64,000 nucleotides of DNA from Asterella californica (GCA_036924285.1 JAYKYS010000017.1:4197501-4261500), one strand, 5' to 3'. Shown: positions 43,765-54,540, numbered from the stretch's first letter. Numbers and translations are program-made. The notes: a model not told the origin generated them from the letters alone.

Positions 43765-43955
43765 TTGCACACTTAGTGAGTTTCCAACTCTTGGCGACCC
43801 TTGTTAGATATCAAATGACAAATTATTATATTGCACACATTAAATCTATGATCGCTAGGTGTGAGAACTTCATCAGATATTAAAAATAATATATATTTTG
43901 CACACTGAGTCACTCTACCTAGATATATAATAACAATATACTATTATTTCACATG
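43765..43955 (-). repeat. About 66-bp tandem repeat, three to four copies
   Basis: GTGTGCAA (minus) marks units whose plus-strand TTGCACAC starts at 43,765, 43,831 and 43,898, with a degenerate TTTCACAT at 43,947. Steps are 66, 67 and 49 bp. Units hold an AT-rich block with TATC, then a (C)TCACAC/ACTCAC word. Confidence 0.55.
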
Positions 43956-43959
43956 TTGA

Positions 43960-44735
43960 GGTTAGTATTGAGCAAAGTCGAAGAGTGTTCTTGATGTGGA
44001 AAATTTTGCTGATATAAATTTTCTGATTACTATAACGGACAAGGTATGTTTTTACACCATATTAGTATAAAATGTACCCCTAGAGGATTGGGATTGACTT
44101 GCTGAGATCTTACTGCCTAACATGGTAAATTTACTAAGAAATATATATTACCCTTCTTTCTGACTATTTTCCTCACCTAAATTCCCTTGCGTCATATCTA
44201 TGACCAACACTCTGCCATAGAGCTTAAACGCTCAGAGGATCTTTCTTTTTGCTTCCCTCATGATCCAACTTCTTGCCTTTCAATTGCCATCTAACAACAC
44301 ATCCAAACATATCATCATCTTGTGCATACAATGTATCGTCTCATTGCTATTTGTGATCCGTCTAACCAACGCTGGAGAAAAATAACACTCTAGACCTCCA
44401 TGTGTACTTGATTTGTGACGAGTTGCCTCTATTCTGATACGCCTTTGTGTTCTATGTGTATCTTATTGTAAGATGTAAATCTCCTATTGCAAGTTGTCCG
44501 TATGGTATGTACAAGAGGTGGTGTTAAGACAGCTGGGTGGGGGAGCAAAATCAATCATCAGCAACTAATATGCTGATATTAGGAGAATTTTTATTTGATA
44601 TAAGTAGATTATTTTCTAATATCAGCAAGTTATTGGATACTTTTAAAGAGAAAATTAGATTTTTTTATAGTAATCTGTCTTTGATTTCTATTGTAACATA
44701 GAAATCAAAGAAACAGCTCACCTCACAGTTGATGA
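43960..44735. other. No recognised gene
   Basis: Short frames only. TGATATTAGGAGAATTTTTA-type palindromic words occur at 44,568-44,640, as elsewhere in the window. Confidence 0.4.
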
Positions 44736-44739
44736 CATC

Positions 44740-46760
44740 TTGGATGCAGGGCGACGATCTCAAGTAGTGAGAGTCGTCGATAGGTCACTCATGAGAACGG
44801 TGAACCTAGTGGGACGGCCCATGATAGCGTTGTCCACTTTGGTGAGCTTTCTAACGTCACATGCTTACAGAGATAGAGGACATGGGCTTGTGTGGGATGC
44901 TCGGTTACAACAATTGATGGAGCTCAATGCCGATGAGAGAGAGCGAGCGATGGATTTCTCTACAGGTACAACGGCAATAGCTTCAATGTCATAGGCTTCA
45001 CAACAGATGTTGGATCAAGCAATGGACTTGAACTGCTTGACGTGGATTGTTAACCTTGGATTGGTTGAGCAACGTCGAATGCGATCGACGAGTGTTACTG
45101 CTCGGATACTTCTGAGCTTTTTTTCTATCGAGTCGGTGGAGGTAAAGGCTGGGGGCAAGACATGTGGAGTTCGTCATCCTTGGACATCATGAGATGTCGT
45201 AGGAGAAAGTGTGGAGCTTGCAGCTAGGACTGCAGGAGTTTTTCACACAGTGGAGGTGGAGGTTGTTGTGGAGAGCAGAAGGAAACTACTCCAAAGACTA
45301 CACTATAACAGTCAACGATTTCATCTTCTACCTCTAGCGTGGTGATAGAGGATACTTGGGAGTCGGAGATTGGACCCAAGCTTATAAGAGAGGAGAGACG
45401 AAGAGTTTGAAGATTCTTGAAGAGCTACAGGAATTGTTTTGTCTGCAGTATGAAGGATTTGGGTACCTTGAAGGGACCAGGTATACGGATCGACTTGACT
45501 AATGACACGTCAATCTTTTGGCCATCCTTCCTCTTGGTCCTTACCTTCCTCCTTGATCCAGAGTAGGACTCAAGACTTGTTGGAGGTTGGGTTGGTGGAG
45601 ATATCACATGGAGAGTATGCATCTGCCACAGTTATGCCAGCAAAGAAAGATATGTATGGCAACTACACGGAGACGGATGTGTGAAAGTCTTCAGTACTTT
45701 GGATCTTCGAGCAAGGTATCATCAGTTGCCGGTGAGAGAAGAAGATAAGTCCAAGACAACATTCTGGGGGATTGACTCTCACGGCAATGATTTTTTGTAT
45801 CTGTGGCGGTTCTTACCATTTGGGTTGAAGAACGCCCCTGCTGAGTTCCAAAGGGTGATGGACAAGATCCTAGTAGGATTGGATTTTGTTAAATGTTATA
45901 TTGATGACATCTTGATCTATAGTGCTACAGTGCAGGAGCACGAGTGATACTTACGGGATATGTTTGAGCGATTGAGAGCTCATGGGTTGAAGTTACACCT
46001 TGAGAAGTGTAAGTTCTTCCAAGAGTTGGTAGAATATATAGGTCACACCATCTACCCAGATGGGTTGGATGTTCAACAGATGAAGATTGAGACTATTGCA
46101 CGTATCTCACACCCACAGATGTGAGTCGAGTTCGAGCATTTGTTGATTTGGTGAACTTTTATTATCGATACTTGAAAGGATTTAGTGTAATTGCGAAGCT
46201 GTAGATCAAAATGATGAAGGTGGATCAGGAGTGGCAGTGGAGAGATGAGCAAGAGTGAGCTTTTGTAGAGCTCAAGGATAAGTTGACATCTGATCTCAGC
46301 TTGAGGAGACCCGTTAAGAGGTGTCTTTTTCAATTGCACACTGATTGGAGTATGTTGGGACTTGGAGCAATGCTGAGTCAACACGATGATGAGAAAAAGG
46401 AGTTCGTGGTGGCATATGCTAGTCGTTCCAACAATTTGACAGAGACGAGGTATAGTTTGTATGAGGAAGAGTGTTTGATAGCAGTGTGGACCGTTGCACA
46501 CTTTTGATGTTATCTGTTTGAGAACCTTTTTTACTCTCATCACACATCACCAGCCGCTCAAGTGATTGAGCGGCTGGTGATGTGTGATGAGAGTAAAAAA
46601 GGTGAGCTTAGCAATGCAAGCTTACCAGAAAGCTTGCACGATGGGCTCTTATCTTACACGAGTATGACTTCCATGTAGTGCATAGACCTGGAGTTGCAAA
46701 TATAGATCTCAATGGGTTGAGTCGCAATCCATGCACGAGTCAGCAAGATCAAACTAAGGT
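44740..46760 (+). pseudogene. Ty3/gypsy polyprotein remnant, RT and RNase H
   Basis: 44,740-45,300 is an unassigned open region (84 codons, then stops). From about 45,400 the pol reads ILEELQELFCLQYEGFGYLE, GPGIRIDLTNDTSIFWPSF, QDLLEVGLVEISHGEYASAT and VMPAKKDMYGNYTE. After a deletion of the RMCGDYRP region it continues VFSTLDLRARYHQLPVREED, WRFLPFGLKNAPAEFQRVMD and CYIDDILIYS (catalytic YIDD near 45,900), then connection blocks. RNase H follows with LFQLHTDWSMLGLGAMLSQH, EFVVAYASRSNNLTETRYSL and LITHHQPLK, then a hairpin, then HRPGVANIDLNGLSRNP. The wording is that of moss/fern gypsy elements (knowledge-based). No integrase was seen. At least six stops or frameshifts. Confidence 0.8.
46524..46603 (+). 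repeat. Perfect 38-bp-arm hairpin, 4-nt loop
   Basis: Arms 46,524-46,561 and 46,566-46,603 are exact reverse complements around GTGA. The left arm encodes the normal RNase H sequence (LITHHQPLK). The right arm replaces the codons expected next, although LVMCDESKK in another frame loosely recalls the expected WLMESDKL. Confidence 0.9.
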
Positions 46761-47018
46761 TCGATGACATGACGAGGTTGATGAGAAGATAGTGTCAAGG
46801 TGGCATGCATATGTCTTTCTTTGTTTGTTGGTCATGAACTCTAGCATGGAGGGTCAGGTCGTATCTTTCTCAGATCAGAGAGTAGATGATGAGTCTCCAG
46901 ATCTTGAGGGTGGAGATGGTGTTCTAGACCAATGAGATATCCACGACGATGTGATCGTAATGGAGAATCTATGTACTGACGTGGTGATAGACACAGTAAG
47001 TGTCAAGGGGTGAGAACG
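46761..47018 (+). pseudogene. Gypsy pol tail before LTR
   Basis: RWHAYVFLCLLVMNSSMEGQ, then DLEGGDGVLDQ and DDVIVMENLCTDVVIDTVS, continue the RNase H-to-integrase spacer in one frame with few stops. The integrase expected next is missing. A purine run, AAGGGGTGAGAACG, lies at the end (47,006-47,019). Confidence 0.5.
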
Positions 47019-47019
47019 T

Positions 47020-47650
47020 GTCGCGACCCTCATTCTCAAGATCGGGCACAGACACGAACAACAGAACTCTAGCGGACTTGCGCTAGGTCGTGAACGCTAC
47101 GAGTAGGACTTAACGGCTTGGCCGAGAAGTTGGGATCAGATGAACCCTAAGTGGTTCTCTGAACCAAGGTTGGAACCTTGGGTTGAGACATAAGGGCCTA
47201 CCCCAAGAGGACCCCGGACAAACGCTGACATAAGGGGACGAGTCTGAGAATGGACCGAAACATGAGTCTGAGACATAGATCTGAGACGTGGGTCCGAGAC
47301 GTGGATCCGAGACGCAGGCGGATCGTGGTTCGGACGCTGGTCCGAACCACGGTCGTGGAAGACCTTCCACTTTTCATGGAAGACCTCCATTTTTCTCTGA
47401 ACTATGTGGTGGTCTCTTTCACTCTGAAGATAAACAACAGCTCTTGACAAACACTCACATATGCATACACCACACTTAAACAAACACACTTGCATGTATA
47501 AGTAACTTGATATGCCTACCTTCCTCAAGAGGATTTTCTACTAATGATTGGAAATATATAAACTTTGATGAGTGTCTGCTCCTATTCCCTGAGGAATTGC
47601 TCCTAACCACCCTGGTCCTAACCGTTACAGGGATCCTAGGTCAAGATCGT
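47020..47650 (+). repeat. LTR-like stretch after polypurine run
   Basis: It begins TGTCGCGACCCTC directly after AAGGGGTGAGAACG, the layout of a gypsy 3' LTR start. TGTCGCGAC also occurs at the ends of LTR A. The 3' boundary could not be placed, and no partner LTR was found upstream of 44.7 kb. It contains the 13-bp repeat at 47,246-47,321. Confidence 0.45.
47246..47321 (+). repeat. 13-bp minisatellite, about five copies
   Basis: Units GAAACATGAGTCT (47,257), GAGACATAGATCT (47,270), GAGACGTGGGTCC (47,283), GAGACGTGGATCC (47,296) and GAGACGCAGGCGG (47,309), preceded by an 11-bp partial unit. The exact 13-bp step is kept. Confidence 0.75.
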
Positions 47651-47669
47651 TTGACATGCCTATGATAGC

Positions 47670-48480
47670 CGTCAAATCTTGTTAGTAGACCTCTTATACA
47701 GGCAACGAATCCTCAGAGCTTGATTTAACCAATGTATCTTAACCGGTTGGATTACAACCGGTTGTTCTAAAGTGGAGGCGTCTAATCCAAGTATTCTCTC
47801 TTGGACCGATTCTTGTGGAACCGTCGAGCCATGGGATTCCACGTCCATATGTGCTTGAGGTGAGGACACGTGCTGCAGATTTGGAGGCGATGGAGCTCTT
47901 TGGACTGTTGTTGTATTTTGGTACTGATCGATCATCAGTTGTTGCTCAGGTCCTTTGTCGGAGATGTCATGCAAGGGAGAGGTCGGTTCCTAAGGAATTC
48001 CCATGAGGGAATGCTCTTCAGTGTGAGAGTGATGGACGGCTGCAGTGACTGGAGTCGCTGATTTGGTGATGGTAGGAAGACTTTTTGGAGCATTTTTTTC
48101 TCTTTCAGATGTTGTTTCCACAGTCATTGTGATAGTTCATTTTGGAGCATCAACTAGTGCTGAAAGCAAAACCTCTAAGGACGGATCTTCATCATCATCA
48201 TGTCGGTCTTTGGGGGTGCATCTTGCAAATGAGATGTAAGTACATTTTCTTCGTCATCATCCTCTTCTTCATCGGAAATATCAAGACCATGGTCTTGTAA
48301 AACAGCAATGAGTTGATCCACTCACTAGAGGAACTGAGTTTTTCTGAATAAGTTGACATTGATTGGATTTTTTGCGTTGTAGACAAATTTCTGCCTCCTC
48401 CAGTTCTTTAGTGTGATTTGTAACCCTTTGGTGAATTTGAGCAGATTAATCAATAGTAGATTTGTTTGCCGTCTCTATAG
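47670..48480 (-). pseudogene. Family D ORF, acidic and C-terminal part
   Basis: Minus reading from 48,480: HQRVTNHTKELEEAEICLQR (coil continuation); then in a second frame VDQLIAVLQDHGLDISDEEE with DDDEENVLTSHLQDAPP; then by 47,974 a Pro/Gln/Ser-rich frame (RAPSPPNLQHVSSPQAHMDV). The coil half lies beyond the inserted copia element at 53,960-54,540. Without the 5.5-kb insert the two sections are contiguous. The make-up (coil plus acidic linker) is shared with families B and C. No polymerase. Function unknown. Confidence 0.45.
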
Positions 48481-48485
48481 AAAGT
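48481..48485 (+). repeat. Target duplication of copia 2, left
   Basis: AAAGT immediately before the LTR. The identical AAAGT follows the other LTR at 53,955-53,959. Confidence 0.9.
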
Positions 48486-48775
48486 TGTCACGATGTATAG
48501 CAGCAAGAACCCAATTCATAGCACCACTCCAACAAGGGAGGAAAACCTTCTAACAAGGAAGGAGGCTCTCACAGCCTTCACAAGAGGAAGAAAAGAAGGA
48601 ACAGAGTATCACTAAAGAGACTGACTTGGGAGCAGAGCCCCTTCTCAATATATAAAGAGAGTCAAAAGATTTTTGGGGTTGGGTCTCCGTAACATAGTTG
48701 TGTCCAAAGTCTTACAGAACTTGTGCCCAAAGTCTTACAAGACTTCAGGAGCTTGTACTACTACGCATGTCAACA
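48486..48775 (-). repeat. Copia 2 3' LTR
   Basis: Plus reading TGTCACGATGTATAGC to GCATGTCAACA. Next to it on the minus strand is the purine-rich GAGCTTGAGGGGAC (plus 48,776-48,790), the polypurine tract. Confidence 0.9.
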
Positions 48776-48789
48776 GTCCCCTCAAGCTC

Positions 48790-49300
48790 ATATCAATATC
48801 CTTAACACCTAGACATATCTGAAAATATCAAATTTATCTCTAGGTAAAGTTCTAGTGAATATATCAGCAACTTGTTCACATGTAGGTACATATCTCAGAT
48901 CTATCTCTCCAGCCAATACTTTTTCTCGAATAAAGTGATAATGAACCTCTATATGCTTGGTCCTAGCATGGAAAACAGGATTAGAAGCAAGTATAATACT
49001 GCTGATATTGTCTGTGTGTAAAACAACAGGGTCAGAAAATTCCACACTCATATCTTTCAGTAAGGTATGAAGCCAAACGGATTCGCAAGTAGCATTAGTG
49101 GCAGCTCTGTATTCTGCTTCAGTCGATGACAGAGCAACTGTAGGTTGCTTCTTCGACTGCCAGCTAACAGCAGAGTCTCCAAGGCTGAAGACAAAACCTG
49201 ACGTAGATCTTCTATCTTGAGCACTTCCTGCCTAGTCTGCATCAGTAAAACCATGTAACAAGAGAGGACCACCCACTGCGTAGTGAAGTCCATACTGGAT
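48790..49300 (-). pseudogene. Copia 2 RNase H
   Basis: Minus reading: LLLHGFTDAD then a stop at 49,232-49,234 (TAG where Trp is expected), [60 protein letters not shown], then [40 protein letters not shown] and [17 protein letters not shown]. All three carboxylates (D of DAD, E of EAEY, D of HTDN) are retained. This is the C-terminal domain of the polyprotein. The single stop in the first motif and a small shift near 49,052 disable it. Confidence 0.9.
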
Positions 49301-49309
49301 TGTGAACTT

Positions 49310-50300
49310 CACGTATCATAGAATCCGTCGAACTGCATCAAGATGAGGTTTCCTAGGTGCCTGCATGAACTGACTAACTAGATCTACAACATAACTTAGA
49401 TCAGGTCTAGTAATGATAAAGTAGATCAAGCTGCCTACAATCTGTCTATAGAAATTAGGATCTCCTAATAGCTCACCATCCTCAACATTCAACTTCAGAG
49501 AAGACGCAAGAGGGATTGAGATAGACTTACAAGCTGTCATCCCAAACTGTTCTAGCTTATTCAGAGCATACTGTCTCTGTAACAACTATGTATCACCTCC
49601 ATCCTTGATGAACTCAATAGCTAGAAAGTACTTCAGTTCATCTAGATCTTTCATATCAAACTCTCCTTTCAACTGATCTTTCGCTTGCTTGATAAAGCTC
49701 TTAGAGATACCAGTGATAACAAGATCATCTACATAGATGATGATCAGTATTATGTTATCATCGACCTGCAGAGAGTACAATGAGGAGTCTGAACTACACA
49801 GACGAAAGCCAAGCAATAGTAGAAACGAGTTAATCTTGGCATTCCAAGCTCTTGGAGCTTGCTTAAGTCCATACAAGGACTTCTGGAGTCTACAAACTTT
49901 ATTTGGATACCTCTGGTCTTCATATCCAAGGGGTTGCATCATGTAGACCTCCTCTTGCAGATCTACGTTCAAGAAAGCATATTGAAGTCCATTTGATGCA
50001 GTTGCCACCCTTTACTTGTAGCTAATGCCACAGGGTGCGTATGGAAGCCATCTTGGCTACCGGACTGAAGGTTTCTTCAAAGTCAAGGTCATACTGCTGC
50101 GCGTATCTTTTAGTCACAAGTCTCGTCTTATGTCTATGGACTGAACCATCCGAATTTCTCTTGACCTTGTAAACCCATCTACAACCAATAGCTTTCTTAC
50201 CATAAGGTAAATCAACCAGCTCCCAAGTCTGTTGATTTTGCAAAGCTGAAAGCTCAACTTGCATGACTTGCACCCATTTTGCATGGCTTACACCCATTTT
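49310..50300 (-). pseudogene. Copia 2 reverse transcriptase
   Basis: Minus reading: WVQVMQVELSALQNQQTWEL, AIGCRWVYKVKRNSDGSVHR, LVTKRYAQQYDLDFEETFSP; a frameshift and stop near 50,020-49,985 around ALATSKGWQLHQMDF; then FLNVDLQEEVYMMQPLGYED, RLQKSLYGLKQAPRAWNAKI and IILIIIYVDDLVITG (catalytic YVDD near 49,730), DLDELKYFLAIEFIKD; then a stop at about 49,585 and YALNKLEQFGMTACKSISIP with YRQIVGSLIYFIITRPDLSY, the connection to RNase H. It copies element RNA into cDNA. Two or three disruptions; otherwise well preserved. Confidence 0.92.
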
Positions 50301-51930
50301 GTCAGATGCATCGCCTCCTCAAGAGAATTTGGTTCTTGTTCATGTACGACATTCATCATATAGGCATGATGTTCAGCCAAGAAACCTTCACACTGAAAAA
50401 GTTGGACAGGATGTCTCGCTTTGGTGGACCTTCGCAGATTAGATTGACCTGATGGTCCAGCTTCAGATCCCTGATTTGGCTGAGAGCTGCTGATGTGGTC
50501 GTCAAAAGCATGCACAATATCTGCACTGCGTTGCTAATTGATCATCTGCTGCAACACTAGAGAGCTGTTGGAATGTGCAACTTGTATAGGTTGAACAACA
50601 GGTGGAGGGACCTGAACCGTAGGTACAGCAACTACAGGGACTTGGTCAGACCAAGGAGCTCTCATGCGCATTGGATGAAATACAGCACTACCACTACCTG
50701 AACTAGTGGCTTGAGTGATTGTAGAACCAACCTGAACTGGTTGGACAGAGGATAGAATAGGTGAAATAGCAACAGAGCCTGACGTAGCATGATACCAAGA
50801 TAACAACTCATCAAAAACAACATCTCTACTGATGAACAATCTCCTCGAAGTTGGGATATAACACCTATATCCCTTAGTATCAGAAGCATAGCCTAAGAAA
50901 ATACACTTCTCAGCTTTCGGGTCTAGCTTGCTGCGTCTTTCATCTGATACATGTACAAAACATATAGAACCAAACACTTTGAGACATGAGAGGTCTGATT
51001 TCTTGCCTACTAATACCTCGTAGGGGGTCTTCTTATGTACCGCTGCAGTTGGTGCACGGTTCATGAGGTAGACAGCACATGCAACAGCTTGTGCCCAATA
51101 ACACTTAGGCATAGACTTCTCATTCAGTATCGCACGTGCTGACTCTGCAATGTGTCTGTTCTTCCTCTCTGCTACACCATTCTGTTGCGGGCTGTAGCTG
51201 CACGTGACCTCTCTCTTGATCCCCTGCTCTTGCAAAAAAGTGTCAAAGTGACGAGCGATGAACTCACCTCCTCCATAAGATGCAATGGTTATACTGTTTC
51301 TCAACTAGGGTCTTGAATGATTGGAACACAGCAAAGACGTCTGACTTGACCTTGAGGAAGTAGACCCACGTAAATCACGAGAAGTCATCTATGAGCGAGA
51401 TGAAGTACTGAGAATCATTCAAGCTTGCTTGAGATGCAGTCCATACATCAGAATGTATCAACTCTAACACCCTAGAGGCTCTAGTGCCCTGATGGCGAAA
51501 TGGCTGCCTAGCTTGCTTGCCAAACTGACAAGCTTCACAAATCTGAGATGGGATAGGAGATGTGAACTTGGGAAGACCTGTAACTAACTCTGACATAGGT
51601 AAGGTCTTTAACCGCTGATAGTTCATAAGGCCTATTCTCTTATGCCACATCTCCAAATCTGAGATTCCAGATGTATGAACAAACATCGCGGCTTGAAGTT
51701 GAGGTTGAACAGCATCCAATTTGAACAACCTTCCTACTCTTGACCCTCTGGCAACTACATTGTTATCGCTGGTTTCAACAATACATCCCTTGCTGTTGAA
51801 CCGAACTTGATAACCCTGCTCCACCATCTGACCTACTGAAACTAGATTCTTAGTAATGGTGGGCACATACAGTACATCTCCCAAAGCAGAAATGTTTGAA
51901 GATGCAACAGACAGAAGAACTGTACCCATA
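50300..51930 (-). pseudogene. Copia 2 integrase with pre-integrase zinc domain
   Basis: 51,929-51,375: DVLYVPTITKNLVSVGQMVE, MWHKRIGLMNYQRLKTLPMS and CEACQFGKQARQPFRH form the HHCC region, but the second His (usual GH) is Leu in IGLMNY. Core: LELIHSDVWTASQAS (first Asp) and YFISLIDDFS. A frameshift covers 51,375-51,300. 51,304-50,534: SYGGGEFIARHFDTFLQEQG, YSPQQNGVAERKNRHIAESA (catalytic Glu), MNRAPTAAVHKKTPYEVLVG, LGYASDTKGYRCYIPTSRRL, then a Pro/Val/Gln-rich linker leading to RT. It integrates element cDNA. The second catalytic Asp is taken to be in LIDD. Confidence 0.92.
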
Positions 51931-52240
51931 TGTGTAATGTGTGATGGGTATCATCATCAGTATAGACTATTGCTGGTGTCTTCCGTGGCTCCTTCTGGCT
52001 GAACCATTCACCATGTGCTGTCATGTGGTTCGAAGCTCCAGAATCAATAAACCACTCATCAGCAGGTTTGCTCATGGAACCCATGACATGTGCCATCGTT
52101 AGAAGACTGCCATCTGAAAAAGGTTCCTCTGTCGACACATAGTTTTGCTGTGGAAGCTTACCAGATCTGATTTCTGCTTGCCTCTTGAAGTAGGTCTTGA
52201 TCACATGACCTTTGGCTTTGCAGTATGCACAAAACCGTTG
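51840..52240 (-). pseudogene. Copia 2 zinc knuckle and aspartic protease
   Basis: Minus reading CAYCKAKGHVIKTYF: a CX2CX4H knuckle whose last Cys is Tyr. Then EWFIDSGASNHMTAHGEWFS, the DSGA protease active site, and KTPAIVYTDDDTHHTLHI. A frameshift near 51,930 joins it to the following domain. The protease would cut the polyprotein. Confidence 0.85.
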
Positions 52241-53005
52241 CTCACCCCGCCTTTAGCTTGCTGTTGCTGATGGTCAGGTCGAAGATTCTGTTGCTGCTGA
52301 GAGAACTGACCTCGACCAGAAGAACCAAATCGGTTCTTATCTCTACCACCAAAGCTCTTTCCTCGTCCTCTGCCTCTACCTCCAGCAAAGAAAGCTTGCT
52401 CTTGTGATGAGATAGAACCACCATTGCCCTGAAGACAAATCTCTTCTGACACTAACATAGGAATAACTCATCGAACTTGAAAAAAGTATCCCTGACAGCA
52501 ATGGAAGTCTCAAAAGGTTTGTACTCTTTCCCAAGATCATTGATAGTGTGTAGGATGAGATCATCATCCTCGACTTTCACCCCTATGCTGTTAAGCTACT
52601 CAACTAGACCTCGCACTTGATAAACATAATCTGTAATGCTCAATGAATCCTTCTTAACATCCAAGAGTTGATGCTTGAGTTGTAACTTACGAGCTTTGGT
52701 AGATGTCTGGAAAACATTAGTTAGTGCATCCCAGACCTCTTGGGGGTATCAACAGACTGTATGTAACCAAACATGGAAGGTGAGACACACAAAAAAAGAT
52801 AATGCACAGCTTGACAAGCTCGTTTGTTCCATGCATCAACATCAGGATCTGTATCAACTCCAACGGGTTTCGCATCTGTCTCGGTGACCAAGCCAAACAG
52901 GCTTTGGTCTTTCAAGAAGGCGAACATGCGATACTTCCATATGAAGTAGTTGTTTTTGTCTAAAGGCTCACCGGTAATGGCTGAAAACGTATCTATTCTA
53001 CTCAT
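52241..53005 (-). pseudogene. Copia 2 gag
   Basis: ATG at 53,003-53,005: DTFSAITGEPLDKNNYFIWK, AFLKDQSLFGLV, HYLFLCVSPSMFGYIQSVDT; a frameshift near 52,735; then LKHQLLDVKKDSLSITDYVY, a stop at about 52,598 and KVEDDDLILHTINDLGKEYK, another stop near 52,460; then a Gly/Arg/Gln-rich RNA-binding tail (GGRGRGRGKSFGGRDKNRFG). This is the UBN2-type copia gag layout. Three or more disruptions. Confidence 0.88.
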
Positions 53006-53656
53006 GATGGATTAGACGTAAGAAACGAAGATACAGACAATGTCTATGAACAGATCGGAATTTTACACAGTGATAGAAATGTTGATTTTAGGGTTATATA
53101 GATGTAGGTCTGGATGTAGGTCTGTGTGACACAAACTGTCAGAATGTCTAAAAGATGTCTTTTACATCTTCAAAAACATGGTCAAAGTATAGTTGAATGT
53201 ATGTCCTAAAATGAAATAGCTCGGAATGAGTCCAGAAAAATTTCGTTGGGTAGATATTGCGGAATCTTTACTCTAAAGGCAGAATAAAAGATCTTTACCA
53301 AAAAGCAATGCCTTTTGATACCTGATGATTTCATCCGTTTTGGCTAAAAATGAGTAGAAGACCCTAAAAAATGCAGTCAAAGCTTGTTGACTGACTAGAA
53401 TTGTGAAAACTCTCACAAAAACAACACAACAAACACTGCAGAGGGACAATTCGAAAATTCAGAATCTGTCACCAACGCTGTCATTCCTTGCTATACCAGA
53501 AAAAATGATGTCTGGACTTTCGAAAGTAGCTCCAAACAACAAGGACGCCTATTAGAGTTTCGCCTCAAGAGAAATCTCCATGTGCAAAAAATTGCAGCAC
53601 CTCCACTTGCAATTTGAGTCCTCCGTATGACTCCAATCTCTAATTCCTTCACTCAA

Positions 53657-53668
53657 ACTTTGATACCA
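53657..53668 (-). other. Copia 2 primer-binding site
   Basis: Minus-strand TGGTATCAAAGT directly follows the 5' LTR end CTGACA. It resembles the initiator tRNA-Met complement TGGTATCAGAGC. Confidence 0.85.
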
Positions 53669-53954
53669 TGTCAGGATGTATGGCAGCAAGAACCCAATTC
53701 ATAGCACCACTCCAACAGGGAAGAAAACCTTCTAACAAGGAAGGAGGCTCTCGCCGCCTTCACAGGAAAAAAAGAAGGAACAGAGTATCACTAAAGAGAC
53801 TGACTTGGGGGCAGAGCCCTTTCTCAATATATAGAGAGAGTCAAAAGACTTTTGGGTTTGGGTCTCCGTAACATAGTTGTGCCCAAAGTCTTACAGGACT
53901 TGTGCCCAAAGTCTTACAAGACTTCAGGAGCTTGTACTTCTACGCATGTCAACA
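53669..53954 (-). repeat. Copia 2 5' LTR
   Basis: Plus reading TGTCAGGATGTATGGC to GCATGTCAACA, 286 bp, with the target duplication AAAGT at 53,955-53,959. A TATATA word near 53,828-53,834 is a candidate TATA box (minus transcription). Confidence 0.9.
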
Positions 53955-53959
53955 AAAGT

Positions 53960-54540
53960 ATGAGCTCCTCTATCTTTCCTTGAGTGCATCCTTTTGAGTC
54001 GTTTCTGCAGTCAGTTTATGTTGCAAATCTAATTCTCTGCTCGTGGCTGAGCGAGCTCGATATGAGCGGCAGAAAGGTTGGCGATTTGCGTTGCAAGGTC
54101 GGTCTTATTGGCAGTGAGGTCCTTCTCGAGCTGAGAGACTGACTCGATAAAAGAATTGAGTTTGTCCTCCACTGTAGCACAAATAAGCTTTTCTTCTTCG
54201 AGGAGGGATTGGTACTTGTCTGCATTCTGCAAGTCCACTAATGCCGTAGCTATTGCTGCTTCTGTCTTTGTTGTTGCTTCCCGGCGGGCGTCTTCAAGCT
54301 CAAGATGCAAGATTGCTAACTTCTGTTCTACCTGCTCCTATCTGTAATTGGGAATGTAGCAAAATCTCAAGCCTCTGAATGTAGGTCTTGGAATTGAGAA
54401 TTGCGGAGGTGTAAAATCCTTGATGAGTCGAGGCATAATCTGAAATAAATACACGAGGTGGAATTTGGTCAGTATCATGGATTTCATGACAAACCGGTGG
54501 AATCATACGTTCAGGTATCTGAATGTCCATATCATATTTG
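53960..54540 (-). pseudogene. Family D coiled-coil ORF, N-terminal half
   Basis: Minus reading: 54,530-54,340 holds DIQIPERMIPPVCHEIHDTD and HSQLQI. Then a shift near 54,310-54,340 and QVEQKLAILHLELEDARREA, TTKTEAAIATALVDLQNADK, YQSLLEEEKLICATVEDKLN and KDLTANKTDLATQIANLSAA, a regular heptad coil of about 95 residues ending RAEN and a stop at about 54,029. The copia 2 insertion site lies 70 bp further on, and the frame pieces continue at 48,480. Same strand and composition type as families B and C. Function unknown. Confidence 0.5.

Larger units (their letters stand above)
48486..53954 (-). mobile_element. Ty1/copia element 2, nearly complete
   Basis: It is 5,469 bp with LTRs of 290 and 286 bp that differ at about 17 positions by eye (about 94 percent identity), an exact 5-bp target duplication AAAGT, a primer site, a polypurine tract and the full gag-protease-integrase-RT-RNase H order on the minus strand. 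A handful of frameshifts and stops make it non-autonomous. It inserted into the family D coiled-coil ORF, same strand. Confidence 0.93.

Noticed and set aside
49057..49293. 78-codon minus frame within copia 2 as a separate ORF
   Set aside because: It is a wrong-frame reading of RNase H; the true frame gives [20 protein letters not shown] with one internal stop.
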